Origin: Saccharopolyspora gloriosae
GTDB taxonomy: Bacteria > Actinomycetota > Actinomycetes > Mycobacteriales > Pseudonocardiaceae
Assembly: GCF_022828475.1 (NCBI RefSeq)
Contig: NZ_CP059557.1
Span: forward strand, 5,069,470 to 5,133,469
Length of the DNA: 64,000 nucleotides
Direction: 5' to 3'
Below are positions 55,960 to 63,351 of this stretch, one piece after another. Each line of letters begins with the position of its first letter. Positions within the stretch are counted from its first letter, which is position 1. A model generated the notes under the pieces. That model was given only the letters and a program-made list of their open reading frames with translations. It was not told where the DNA came from and made no database searches. Made by a program: the position numbers and the translations under genes.

Positions 55960-56421
55960 TCAGTTCCGCGGCACCTTCACGTCACGCTTTTCGAGCACGA
56001 CGGTGCGCTCGTCCAAGGGAGCGTCCAACTGGACCGCCAGCGGCGGATGGCGCAGATCCATCGTGCAGATCCCCGGCGGTTCCGGGGTCTCGTTGACCAG
56101 CACGAGCTTCACCTGCTGGTCGGTCTGCTCGGCGATTTCGGCGTGCACCTTGCTGCAGCCGCCTTCTTGACCGTTAGTGACGACGACGGAGCCACCGTCC
56201 TGGGTCCACACCCGAGGCGCGGAACTCCCGGACTGCGACGTGGCCTTGATCAGGTTTTCCGGCACGGGTGTGCGTTCCTGCTCGGGCTTCGGCTCCACCG
56301 GAGTGGCCGGCGCCGGTGCCGGCGGCTGCCCGCCGAATCCGACCTCTTCTTGCTGTCCGGCGCAGGCGGTGAAGGCGAGGAGCAGCATGCCCGCGCCCAC
56401 TGTGGTGTGTAGGCGTTTCAT
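55960..56421 (-). CDS. secreted lipoprotein, unknown function
   Basis: A 153-residue protein. Signal sequence MKRLHTTVGAGMLLLAFTAC ends in a lipobox (FTAC, lipidated Cys 20). A Pro/Glu-rich linker (PPAPAPATPVEPKPEQERTP) precedes a small domain (PRVWTQDGGSVVVTNGQEGG, VKLVLVNETPEPPGICTMDL) with two Cys that may pair. ATG 56421 is chosen because it starts the signal peptide directly. No family was recognised. Confidence 0.8.
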   Translation of the reverse strand: MKRLHTTVGAGMLLLAFTACAGQQEEVGFGGQPPAPAPATPVEPKPEQERTPVPENLIKATSQSGSSAPRVWTQDGGSVVVTNGQEGGCSKVHAEIAEQTDQQVKLVLVNETPEPPGICTMDLRHPPLAVQLDAPLDERTVVLEKRDVKVPRN

Positions 56422-56586
56422 GCCCAGAAGACGGAGTGCGTTCGCCACCGGGTTGCGCGGAAGTGCGGATCTTTTGGGCGGACACTGCGGATTCCACCCT
56501 GAACACCATCAAAACCACTGGTCAGCGCCATTCACTGGGAACGTTCGCTCCCGATACCCGGCCGTGCCGATGCCCGGGGAACCGGT

Positions 56587-57480
56587 TCAGCGCCGGTCTC
56601 CATCCGTCGCTGTTGCTTCCTTGCGGGCGGTGGCGGCCCAGTCGGTGATCCAGTCGACGAGCACGCCGCTGTTGTAGACCCAAGCGTAGTGGCCGAGCTT
56701 CGGGGCACCCGCGACCTCGCAGGAGTAGTGCCGCCGGGTGCGCGGCGACGCGACCGCCTTCGCCGCCAGGTGATCCACTGAGGAGTCGGGGGCGAGTTCG
56801 TCGCCTTCCACGCTGACCGTCAGCAGCGGGATGTTCAGTTCCCGCAACGCCTTCTCGTAGTCGAACCGCGAGCCGCCGAGTCGGTAGCGGCCGGTGCGGC
56901 CCTGCCTTGCCCAGTCCTGCATGATCCCGGAGGGCTGCCTGCCGCCGAAGCCGAACCGCTCCCCTGGCCAGTGACCGAGCACGGTGCACAGGGCCGCGAC
57001 GGCCTGGGTGGCGACGAGGTTCTTCCAGCCTTGCAGTCCGGGGAAGCTGCGGAACCACACGGAACCGGACGCCAGCAGCGTCACGCCGCGGACCCGGCCC
57101 GGATGGGCGGCGGCGAACAGCATCGCGATCTGCCCGCCGAGGCTGTGGCCGAGCAGGAACCGCGGCGCCTGCGGGAACTCGCGCTCGACGAGCTCCACGA
57201 TGGCGGCGGCGTCCTCGATGAGGTCCTGGTATCCGAAGCGGATCCCCCGATGCGCGGCCGGCGTCGAGGCGCCTTGCCCGCGCGTGTCGACGCTCACCAC
57301 GGCGCAGCCCCGCTCGTGCAGCTCCTGCAGGAAGGGCCGGTAGTAGGAGGCCGGGACGCCCATCGCGGGCAGCACGATGACGACCGGCGCCGCCGGATCG
57401 TCGGCGGCGAGCGCGCCGACGCTCAACCGGTGCGCACCCGCGGACACCACGCCCAGCTCGGTCAACGTCAGGTCGGCCAT
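56587..57480 (-). CDS. alpha/beta hydrolase
   Basis: A 297-residue hydrolase. The nucleophile elbow is in FLLGHSLGGQIAMLFAAAHP (Ser in GHSLGG). VVSVDTRGQGASTPA follows the first strand, LLTVSVEGDELAPDSS holds the acid and PKLGHYAWVYNS the His-containing end. It resembles serine aminopeptidase/lysophospholipase-like hydrolases; the substrate is unknown. ATG 57480 is the likely start. Confidence 0.88.
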   Translation of the reverse strand: MADLTLTELGVVSAGAHRLSVGALAADDPAAPVVIVLPAMGVPASYYRPFLQELHERGCAVVSVDTRGQGASTPAAHRGIRFGYQDLIEDAAAIVELVEREFPQAPRFLLGHSLGGQIAMLFAAAHPGRVRGVTLLASGSVWFRSFPGLQGWKNLVATQAVAALCTVLGHWPGERFGFGGRQPSGIMQDWARQGRTGRYRLGGSRFDYEKALRELNIPLLTVSVEGDELAPDSSVDHLAAKAVASPRTRRHYSCEVAGAPKLGHYAWVYNSGVLVDWITDWAATARKEATATDGDRR

Positions 57481-57618
57481 TCCGGGACTCCCGTTGTGAA
57501 CTCGTCTCGTCGGTTCGGCACAGAATAACGACACGACCGAGTCTCGATGCGGATCAGGGGGCGACCCGAGGTGCCGCTGAGCGACCGGCTACTCGGACCT
57601 TCCGCGAAGAAGGGACAT

Positions 57619-60474
57619 CTAGCGCAGCCTGCGCGGACCCGTGTCCGGTGTGGCGGCCGACGGACGCACGCTGACCCTGGCGCCGGTGACCCGCACCCCG
57701 GAGGCCGAGGCCAGCACCGGCTGCAACGTCAACTCCCGGATCTCCGGCAGATCCTCCACCAGCGTCGCGACCCGCAGCACCAAGTCCTCCAGCGCGGCCA
57801 AGTCCGCCGGTTCGTCCCCGCGGTACCCGGCCAGCAGCGGCGCCGCCCGCGGCGACCGGACCAGCGCGGCGACGTCCACATCGGTCATCGGGACCGCCCG
57901 GTACGCCTTGTCCCCCAGCAGCTCACTGGCCACACCGGACAGTCCGAAGGAGACCAGCGTGCCGAACGACGGGTCGTCCATCAGCGCGATCACGCAGGAA
58001 TGGCCCCGCCCCGCCATGTTCTGCACGTAGACCTCGTCCGTGCCGGACACCCGGAGCAGGTCCGCGCAGGCGGCTCGCACCGTTTCGGCGTTCACCAGAT
58101 CCAGCCGCACGCCCACCAGATCGGTGCGGTGCCGCAGCTGGTCATCCGCCGACTTCAGCACGACCGGGAAACCCAGCTCGGTCGCCGCGCGGACCGCCTC
58201 TTCCTCGCCGTGCACCCGGCGGAACGGCACCAGCTCGATCCCGTAGTGGCCGAGCAGCCGTACCGTCTCCGCATCGCTGAGCCGCCGCTCACCATCGGTC
58301 AGCGAAGCCTCGACCTGTTCCCTGGCCCGTTCCGGCGCGATGCCCTCCGGGCGGGTGAAGTGGCCCTGCGGCGCCGCTCGCCAGCGGGCGTAGCGGGTCG
58401 CCCTGGCCAAGGACAGCACCGCCCGTTCCGGGCTCGGGTAGGACGGCACCGAACCTCGGCCCGCCGAGCCGTCCGGCCCCGGCACCGCGAGTTCGTCCGG
58501 TACGCCTTCGGCGGCCAAGAAAGTCGTCACCACCGGCTTCGTCGCCGCGCTGCCCGCCTCTTGCAACGCCTCCCGCAGCGCGCGGGCGTAGGCCGTGCCG
58601 GGCACCGCGACGGGCGGCACAAAGACCGTGACCAGCGCGTCCACGTTCTCGTTGAGCGCCGCCTCGCGCACCGCCGCGGCGAACACCTCCGGTTCGGCCG
58701 CGGCACCCACGTCGACCGGTTCGGTCGCCAGCCGCAGCCCCTCCGCCTGCGCCACGTCCGCGGCCAGCATGCCCAGCGCCGACGAGTTCCCGACCACCGC
58801 GACCCGCTCACCGGCGGGCAACGGCTGGTGCGCGAGCAGCTGCGCCGTGTCGAACATCTGCGCCACCGACTCGACGCGGATCACCCCTGCCTGCTCGAAC
58901 AGGGCCTGCACGCTGGTCTCGTCGACCTGCACCGAGGTCGCCGCCAATCCCGCACGCACCGCGTTGCGGCCGGACTTGACCACCACGATCGGCTTGGTGC
59001 GCGCCAGTCGCCGAGCCAGCCGGGCGAACTTGCGCGGATTGCCGAACGACTCCAGGTACAGCAGCACCACGTCGGTGGCCGGGTCGGTCTGCCAGTACTG
59101 CAGCATGTCGTTGCCGGACACGTCGGCGCGGTTGCCCGCCGAAACGAAGGTGGACAAGCCGAGGCGCCGTTCGGTCGCGGTCGCCAAGATCGCCACACCC
59201 AACGCACCCGACTGGCAGAAGAACCCGGTGCGGCCGCTGCCCGGCAGGCGCGGGGCCAGCGTCGCGTTGAGCCGGTACCCCGAATCGGTGTTGACCACGC
59301 CCAACGCGTTGGGGCCGACGACCCGCATGCCGTGGACCCGCGCGGCCCGGACCATCCGGCGTTCGATCTCCCGGCCGTCCGGGCCGGACTCGCTGAACCC
59401 GGAGCTCACGATCACCAGGGCCTTCACGCCCTTGGCCAGGCAGGCGTCCAGGACCTCGTCGATCCCGGCCGCCGGGATGGCCACCACCGCGAGGTCCACG
59501 TCGTCGGGAATGTCGAGCACCGAGGGGTACGCGCGCACTCCGCGCACCGCGCGGTGCTCCGGGTTGACCGGGTACACCGGCCCGGCGAAATCCGCGGTGA
59601 GCAGGTTGACGAGCACCGCGTGCCCGATCTTGCGGTGATCGGTGGACGCGCCGATCACCGCCACCGCCCGCGGGTGCAGCAGGTTGTGCACGCTGCGCGC
59701 CTCGGCGGCCTGTTCGCGGGCGCGGGCGACCGCCAGCGACTCCTCGGTGGGGTCGATGTCGAATTCCAGGTGCACCACGCCTTCTTCCAGCGCACGCCGC
59801 ACCTGGTAACCGGCGTCCCGGAACACCCGCACCATCCCCGAGTTCTCCGCGAGCACTTCCGCGACGAACCGGTCCAGGCCGCACTCCTGGGCGGCGGCGG
59901 CCAAATGCTCCAGCAGGATGGAACCGAGGCCACGGCCCTGGTGCTCGTCCTCGACGACGAACGCCACCTCCGCGGAGTCCTGCTCGTCGAGGCGGTCGAA
60001 GCGCCCCACCGCGACGATGTCGTCGCCGAGCAACGCCACCAGCGCGACCCGGTTCCGGTGGTCGACGGTGCTGAACCGCTCCACGTCCCGCTTCGGCATC
60101 CGCGGGTACGGGCCGAAGTAGCGGAAATAGCGGGTGCGGTCGCTGAGCCTGCCGTGGAACGACACCAGCTGGTCGGCGTCGGCCGGCGTGATCGGGCGCA
60201 GGTGCACGGTCCCGCCGTCGGACAGCACGACGTCGGCCTCCCATCGACGCGGGTAGGGCTCGTCGAGCACCACGTTCGAGGGCGGCTCGGCCTGCGCATC
60301 CGGCTGTTCGGTGGGCTGTTGTTCGGTGGGCTGCTGTTCGGTGGGTGGCTGGTCGGCGGCCGAGGTTTCGGCCTGTGCGGGTGCCGCGTTGCTCACGGTC
60401 GTGCCGTCGCCGCTCCGCCGTTCCTCCGGCACACCGTCACCGTTCGGATCACGCCGCTTCGCCCCGCCGCCCAT
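57619..60474 (-). CDS. GNAT acetyltransferase fused to NDP-forming acyl-CoA synthetase (Pat-like)
   Basis: A 951-residue fusion. The N-terminus has a low-complexity PTEQQ repeat (about residues 45-58). A GNAT domain follows at about residues 70-240 (VHLRPITPADADQLVSFHGR, VEDEHQGRGLGSILLEHLAA). The rest is the CoA-binding and ligase domains (AVAVIGASTDHRKIGHAVLV, VSSGFSESGPDG, FCQSGALGVAILATA) and an ATP-grasp domain (FPVVLKSADDQLRHRTDLVG). Related fusions acetylate lysines of acetyl-CoA synthetase and other enzymes. It lies 84 nt downstream of the deacetylase gene acuC, which supports that role. ATG 60474 follows GAGGGTG. Confidence 0.88.
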   Translation of the reverse strand: MGGGAKRRDPNGDGVPEERRSGDGTTVSNAAPAQAETSAADQPPTEQQPTEQQPTEQPDAQAEPPSNVVLDEPYPRRWEADVVLSDGGTVHLRPITPADADQLVSFHGRLSDRTRYFRYFGPYPRMPKRDVERFSTVDHRNRVALVALLGDDIVAVGRFDRLDEQDSAEVAFVVEDEHQGRGLGSILLEHLAAAAQECGLDRFVAEVLAENSGMVRVFRDAGYQVRRALEEGVVHLEFDIDPTEESLAVARAREQAAEARSVHNLLHPRAVAVIGASTDHRKIGHAVLVNLLTADFAGPVYPVNPEHRAVRGVRAYPSVLDIPDDVDLAVVAIPAAGIDEVLDACLAKGVKALVIVSSGFSESGPDGREIERRMVRAARVHGMRVVGPNALGVVNTDSGYRLNATLAPRLPGSGRTGFFCQSGALGVAILATATERRLGLSTFVSAGNRADVSGNDMLQYWQTDPATDVVLLYLESFGNPRKFARLARRLARTKPIVVVKSGRNAVRAGLAATSVQVDETSVQALFEQAGVIRVESVAQMFDTAQLLAHQPLPAGERVAVVGNSSALGMLAADVAQAEGLRLATEPVDVGAAAEPEVFAAAVREAALNENVDALVTVFVPPVAVPGTAYARALREALQEAGSAATKPVVTTFLAAEGVPDELAVPGPDGSAGRGSVPSYPSPERAVLSLARATRYARWRAAPQGHFTRPEGIAPERAREQVEASLTDGERRLSDAETVRLLGHYGIELVPFRRVHGEEEAVRAATELGFPVVLKSADDQLRHRTDLVGVRLDLVNAETVRAACADLLRVSGTDEVYVQNMAGRGHSCVIALMDDPSFGTLVSFGLSGVASELLGDKAYRAVPMTDVDVAALVRSPRAAPLLAGYRGDEPADLAALEDLVLRVATLVEDLPEIRELTLQPVLASASGVRVTGARVSVRPSAATPDTGPRRLR

Positions 60475-60558
60475 CAGCCAGCACCCTCTCAACCGCACCG
60501 GCATCGAGCAGGCCGGGCGCACTGCGCCGCCGGTGCGGGCACGCGTGCGCCGCCGATG

Positions 60559-61734
60559 TCAATCGCGAACATCGGCCGGATCCAAACCGTGCAACGGGAA
60601 CAACGCGTGTCGCGCGTCCCGGATCGCAGTGTCCACCGTGGACTCGGTGACCCCGGTCCACGGTACGAACGCCGGATCCTCCCCATCTGTCAACGAAGCG
60701 GGCAGCGGAACGTTCCCCACCACCCGCAACGCGTGCGCCAGCCAATCCTGCGGCAGCGACGTTCCCGGGTCCAGGTCGCGATCGAGCGCGGTCGCCAGCA
60801 GATGCGTCCAGCTGCGCGGCACCACGCGGTACAGCGAATAACCGCCACCGCCGAGCGCGACCCACTTGCCACCCGCGTAGCGCTGCGCCAAGTCTCGCAG
60901 GCTTTGATACGAGGCCCGCTGGCCGTCGACCGACATCGCCAGATCCGCCAGCGGATCCTCCCGGTGCGTGTCCGCCCCGGACTGCGTCACCAGCACCTGC
61001 GGTCCGAACTCCGCCAGCAGCGACGGCACCACGGCGTGGAACGCCCGCTGCCAGTCCGCGTCGCCCGTTCCGGGCGGCAGCGCAACGTTCACAGCCGACC
61101 CCTCCGCACCCGTACCACCGGTCTCGGTGGCGAATCCGGTCCCCGGCCACAACGTGATCGGGTGCTGGTGCAACGAGACGGTCAGCACTCGCGGGTCGTC
61201 GTAGAACGCGGCCTGCACCCCGTCGCCGTGGTGCACGTCCAGGTCGATGTAGGCGATGCGTTCCACGCCCTGCTCGAGCATCCAGGCGATGGCCACGGCG
61301 CAGTCGTTGTAAACGCAGAAGCCCGCCGCCCGCTCCGGCATCGCGTGGTGCAGCCCACCGGCGATGTTCACGGCCCGCTCGGCCCGGCCCGAGACGACCT
61401 GTTCGGCGGCGGTGATCGACGCCCCCGCGATGAGCGCGGAAGCCTCGTGCATGTCGTCGAAGATCGGGTTGTCGTCCGTACCCAACCCGTACCCGACGCC
61501 CCAGGCCGCGGTCGGGGCCGAACGGACCGCCGCCAGGTAGTCGGGCCGGTGGACTCGCAACAAGTCCTCGTCCGAGGCCGGCCGCGGCGGCACCGGCGTC
61601 ACGTCGTCCAACAGGCCCAGCGACCGCGCCAAGCGCATCGTCAGATCAAGTCGAACCGGATGCAACGGATGCTCGCCGCCGAGGTCATAGCCGAGAACCG
61701 ACTCGTCCCACACCACCGCGCACGTGTCACCCAT
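60559..61734 (-). CDS. acuC: AcuC-type deacetylase (histone deacetylase superfamily)
   Basis: A 391-residue zinc-dependent deacetylase. N-terminus MGDTCAVVWDESVLGYDLGG with HPLHPVRL; active-site parts GGLHHAMPERAAGFCVYNDC, IAYIDLDVHHGDGVQAAFYD, QSGADTHREDPLADLAMS and GGGGYSLYRVVPRSW. Family members remove acetyl groups from acetyl-CoA synthetase and polyamines. Paired with the GNAT/synthetase gene downstream, it completes a reversible lysine-acetylation switch. ATG 61734 is the native start, but the reading frame is open upstream through an IS481-family transposase, giving a continuous 770-codon frame. Confidence 0.92.
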   Translation of the reverse strand: MGDTCAVVWDESVLGYDLGGEHPLHPVRLDLTMRLARSLGLLDDVTPVPPRPASDEDLLRVHRPDYLAAVRSAPTAAWGVGYGLGTDDNPIFDDMHEASALIAGASITAAEQVVSGRAERAVNIAGGLHHAMPERAAGFCVYNDCAVAIAWMLEQGVERIAYIDLDVHHGDGVQAAFYDDPRVLTVSLHQHPITLWPGTGFATETGGTGAEGSAVNVALPPGTGDADWQRAFHAVVPSLLAEFGPQVLVTQSGADTHREDPLADLAMSVDGQRASYQSLRDLAQRYAGGKWVALGGGGYSLYRVVPRSWTHLLATALDRDLDPGTSLPQDWLAHALRVVGNVPLPASLTDGEDPAFVPWTGVTESTVDTAIRDARHALFPLHGLDPADVRD

Positions 61735-61820
61735 TGCCCGAACGCTACCCGCCCTGTGTCCACCACCACAGTGCGCTGGTTCACACGTTCGGCCATCGGC
61801 TCGTTTTGCTTTGGTGGTCG

Positions 61821-61826
61821 GGTAGC
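61821..61826. repeat. target-site duplication, left (GGTAGC)
   Basis: GGTAGC directly flanks the left inverted repeat of the insertion sequence and recurs at 62934-62939. Six base pairs is the duplication length known for IS481, whose consensus target is NCTAGN; read on the minus strand this copy is GCTACC. Confidence 0.8.
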
Positions 61827-62817
61827 TGTTGTGTCTTGTGAGGTTGGGGACGCGGCTGGCGGGTGGGTGGCCGCCGAGTGCGGTGTGGCCGCGGTGGTGA
61901 TTGTAGGTGTGGAGCCAGTGTGGGAGGGCGTTTCGGCGTTCGGTGTCGGAGAGGTAGAGCTGGGCGTAGGCCCATTCGTCGAGCAGGGTGCGGTTGTAGC
62001 GTTCGACTTTGCCGTTGGTTTGGGGTCGGTAGGGGCGGGTGCGGAGGTGTGTGATGCCGGCGGCGGTGAGTGTGGCGGTCCAGAGGTGGGAGCGGTAGCA
62101 GGAGCCGTTGTCGGTCAGTACTCGGAGCACGGTGATCCCGGCATCGGTGAAGAATGTGTGTGCTCGTTGCCAGAACGCGGCGGCGGTTTCGCGTGTCTCG
62201 TCGGGAAGGATTTCGGTGTAGGCAAGCCGCGAGTGGTCATCGACGGCGTTGTGCAGGTAGCTGTAGCCGATGGCGGGTTTCTTCCCGCCGGCGCGGCGGC
62301 GGTCGGTGACGGTGGCCTGGCTGTTGTGGCTGCCGGCCTGGCGGCCGAGGACTTTGCTGCCGCCGCCGTCGGGGACGTTGCCGACTTTCTTGATGTCGAC
62401 GTGGACGAGGCCGCCGGGCTGCGGGTACTCGTAGCGGCGGATCACCCGCCCGGTGGCCCGGTCCAGGTGTGCGAGCCGGGCCAGCCTGTAGCGGCCCAAG
62501 ACCCGGTGCACGGTAGCCGGGTTCAAGCCCAGCAAAAACGCGATCCGTGCCGGCCCCCACCGGCGGATCACCCGGACCTTGATGATCCGCCGCTCGGTGC
62601 GCGACGGAGTGCGCCGCGGACTGTGATGCGGACGCGAGGACCGGTCTGCCATCCCCGCCTCGCCCTCGGTGCGATACCGATCCGCCCACCGTTGCGCGGT
62701 GCTGGGCGAGACTTGGAAACGCTCAGCCGCACGCCGCAACGGCCAGCGATCGTCCACGACACACCGAGCCAGACGCAGCCTGCCCGTCTCAGTCAACGGA
62801 GCGTTACGGTGACACAC
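61827..62817 (-). CDS. IS481-family transposase (no stop codon of its own)
   Basis: About 330 residues within the element. GGAGG 5 nt upstream supports GTG 62817 (VCHRNAPLTETGRLRLARC). A helix-turn-helix (FQVSPSTAQRWADRYRTEGE, ADRSSRPHHSPRRTPSRTE) precedes the rve integrase core, with the DDE residues in GGLVHVDIKKVG, VLTDNGSCYRSH and NGKVERYNRTLLDEW. The frame reaches the tip of the inverted repeat (NLTRHNS) without a stop and continues into acuC. In a CTAG target the next codon would be TAG; here the flank gives TAC. Confidence 0.88.
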
Positions 62818-62933
62818 GAGGACCTCCAGGTATTCGGTGCAGATGTCGTGATCCACACCGAACCCGGAGGTCCTCACTCATTCCAAGATCATCCGCCCCG
62901 TGTCCCCCGTTCACAACCTCCCGAGACACAACA
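61827..62933 (-). mobile_element. IS481-family insertion sequence, 1107 bp
   Basis: The ends are 25-nt imperfect inverted repeats: TGTTGTGTCTTGTGAGGTTG... at 61827-61851 and TGTTGTGTCTCGGGAGGTTG... read inward from 62933, identical at 21 of 25 positions. GGTAGC duplications flank both. It carries one transposase gene with an intact DDE triad. It is inserted 87 bp upstream of acuC and beside a hairpin repeat element, so it separates acuC from its original promoter. Confidence 0.9.
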
Positions 62934-62939
62934 GGTAGC
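62934..62939. repeat. target-site duplication, right (GGTAGC)
   Basis: Second copy of the 6-bp duplication flanking the insertion sequence; the pair at 61821-61826 is identical. Confidence 0.8.
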
Positions 62940-63039
62940 GGAACCTCAGTGAGCCTCTCGCTGCGGGATCTTTTTCCCGAGTGGCTCCGCCACGAGGGAA
63001 AAAGCTGTCCTCGCGAGAGGCTCACTGAGAACCCGCCGG
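62938..63039. repeat. structured hairpin element, copy 2
   Basis: CTCAGTGAGCCTCTCG (62945-62960) pairs perfectly over 16 bp with 63014-63029. Inside are CTTTTTCCC/GGGAAAAAG (62970-62978, 62996-63004) and GTGGC/GCCAC (62981-62985, 62989-62993) closing a TCC loop. The unpaired CTGCGGG (62961-62967) and CTGTC (63005-63009) and the flank TGAGAACCCGCCGG (63026-63039) are identical in copy 1 at 55676-55764, although the arms differ. The insertion sequence ends exactly at its left edge. Confidence 0.6.
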
Positions 63040-63287
63040 TGGTCACCTTTTTGACGTGGGCTATGTGCTTCGCACATACAGGCACGGCTTCGCCGCAAGG
63101 CACGGCCGTTGGCCGTAAGGCAGGCGGGCTTCGCCGCCCTTTGCGGGCTTCGCCGCTGAGAACCTGCATGTGGTCGGCTTTTCGACGTGGGCTATGTGCT
63201 TTGCACATACAGGCACGGCTTCGCCGCAAGGCACGGCCGTTGGCCGTAAGGCAGGCGGGCTTCGCCGCCCATTGCGGGCTTCGCCGC
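63026..63287. repeat. two tandem 131-bp repeats rich in hairpins
   Basis: Units 63026-63156 and 63157-63287 are near-identical over most of their length (for example from GACGTGGGCTATGTGC onward). Each contains TATGTGC-3 nt-GCACATA; the loop is TTC in the first and TTT in the second. Each also has ACGGCC-GTT-GGCCGT and several GGGCTTCGCCG hairpins. Each unit begins TGAGAACC, the same string that closes the hairpin element. No open frame with coding character is present. Confidence 0.75.
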
Positions 63288-63351
63288 TGGAGGGCGTTGC
63301 TTGCTGGGAGGTTTTGTTGCTCGGGTGGCTAGGTCGGATGAGCTTGCGGGG
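63288..63351. other. spacer between tandem repeats and sulfurtransferase
   Basis: Sixty-four nt with no gene. With the repeats it makes a gap of about 410 nt between the insertion sequence and the sulfurtransferase stop. Confidence 0.4.

Noticed and set aside
60559-62877. A single native 772-residue gene combining transposase and deacetylase
   Set aside because: Inverted repeats and the 6-bp duplication show that the join is an insertion event; acuC has its own conserved start at 61734.
57547-62952. A plus-strand open frame of about 1800 codons
   Set aside because: It is antisense to the acyl-CoA synthetase fusion, acuC and the transposase, has Arg/His/Gln-rich composition typical of high-GC shadow frames, and shows no domain.
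63026-63287. CRISPR array
   Set aside because: Only two units are present, they are 131 bp long and adjacent with no spacers, and no cas genes are nearby.
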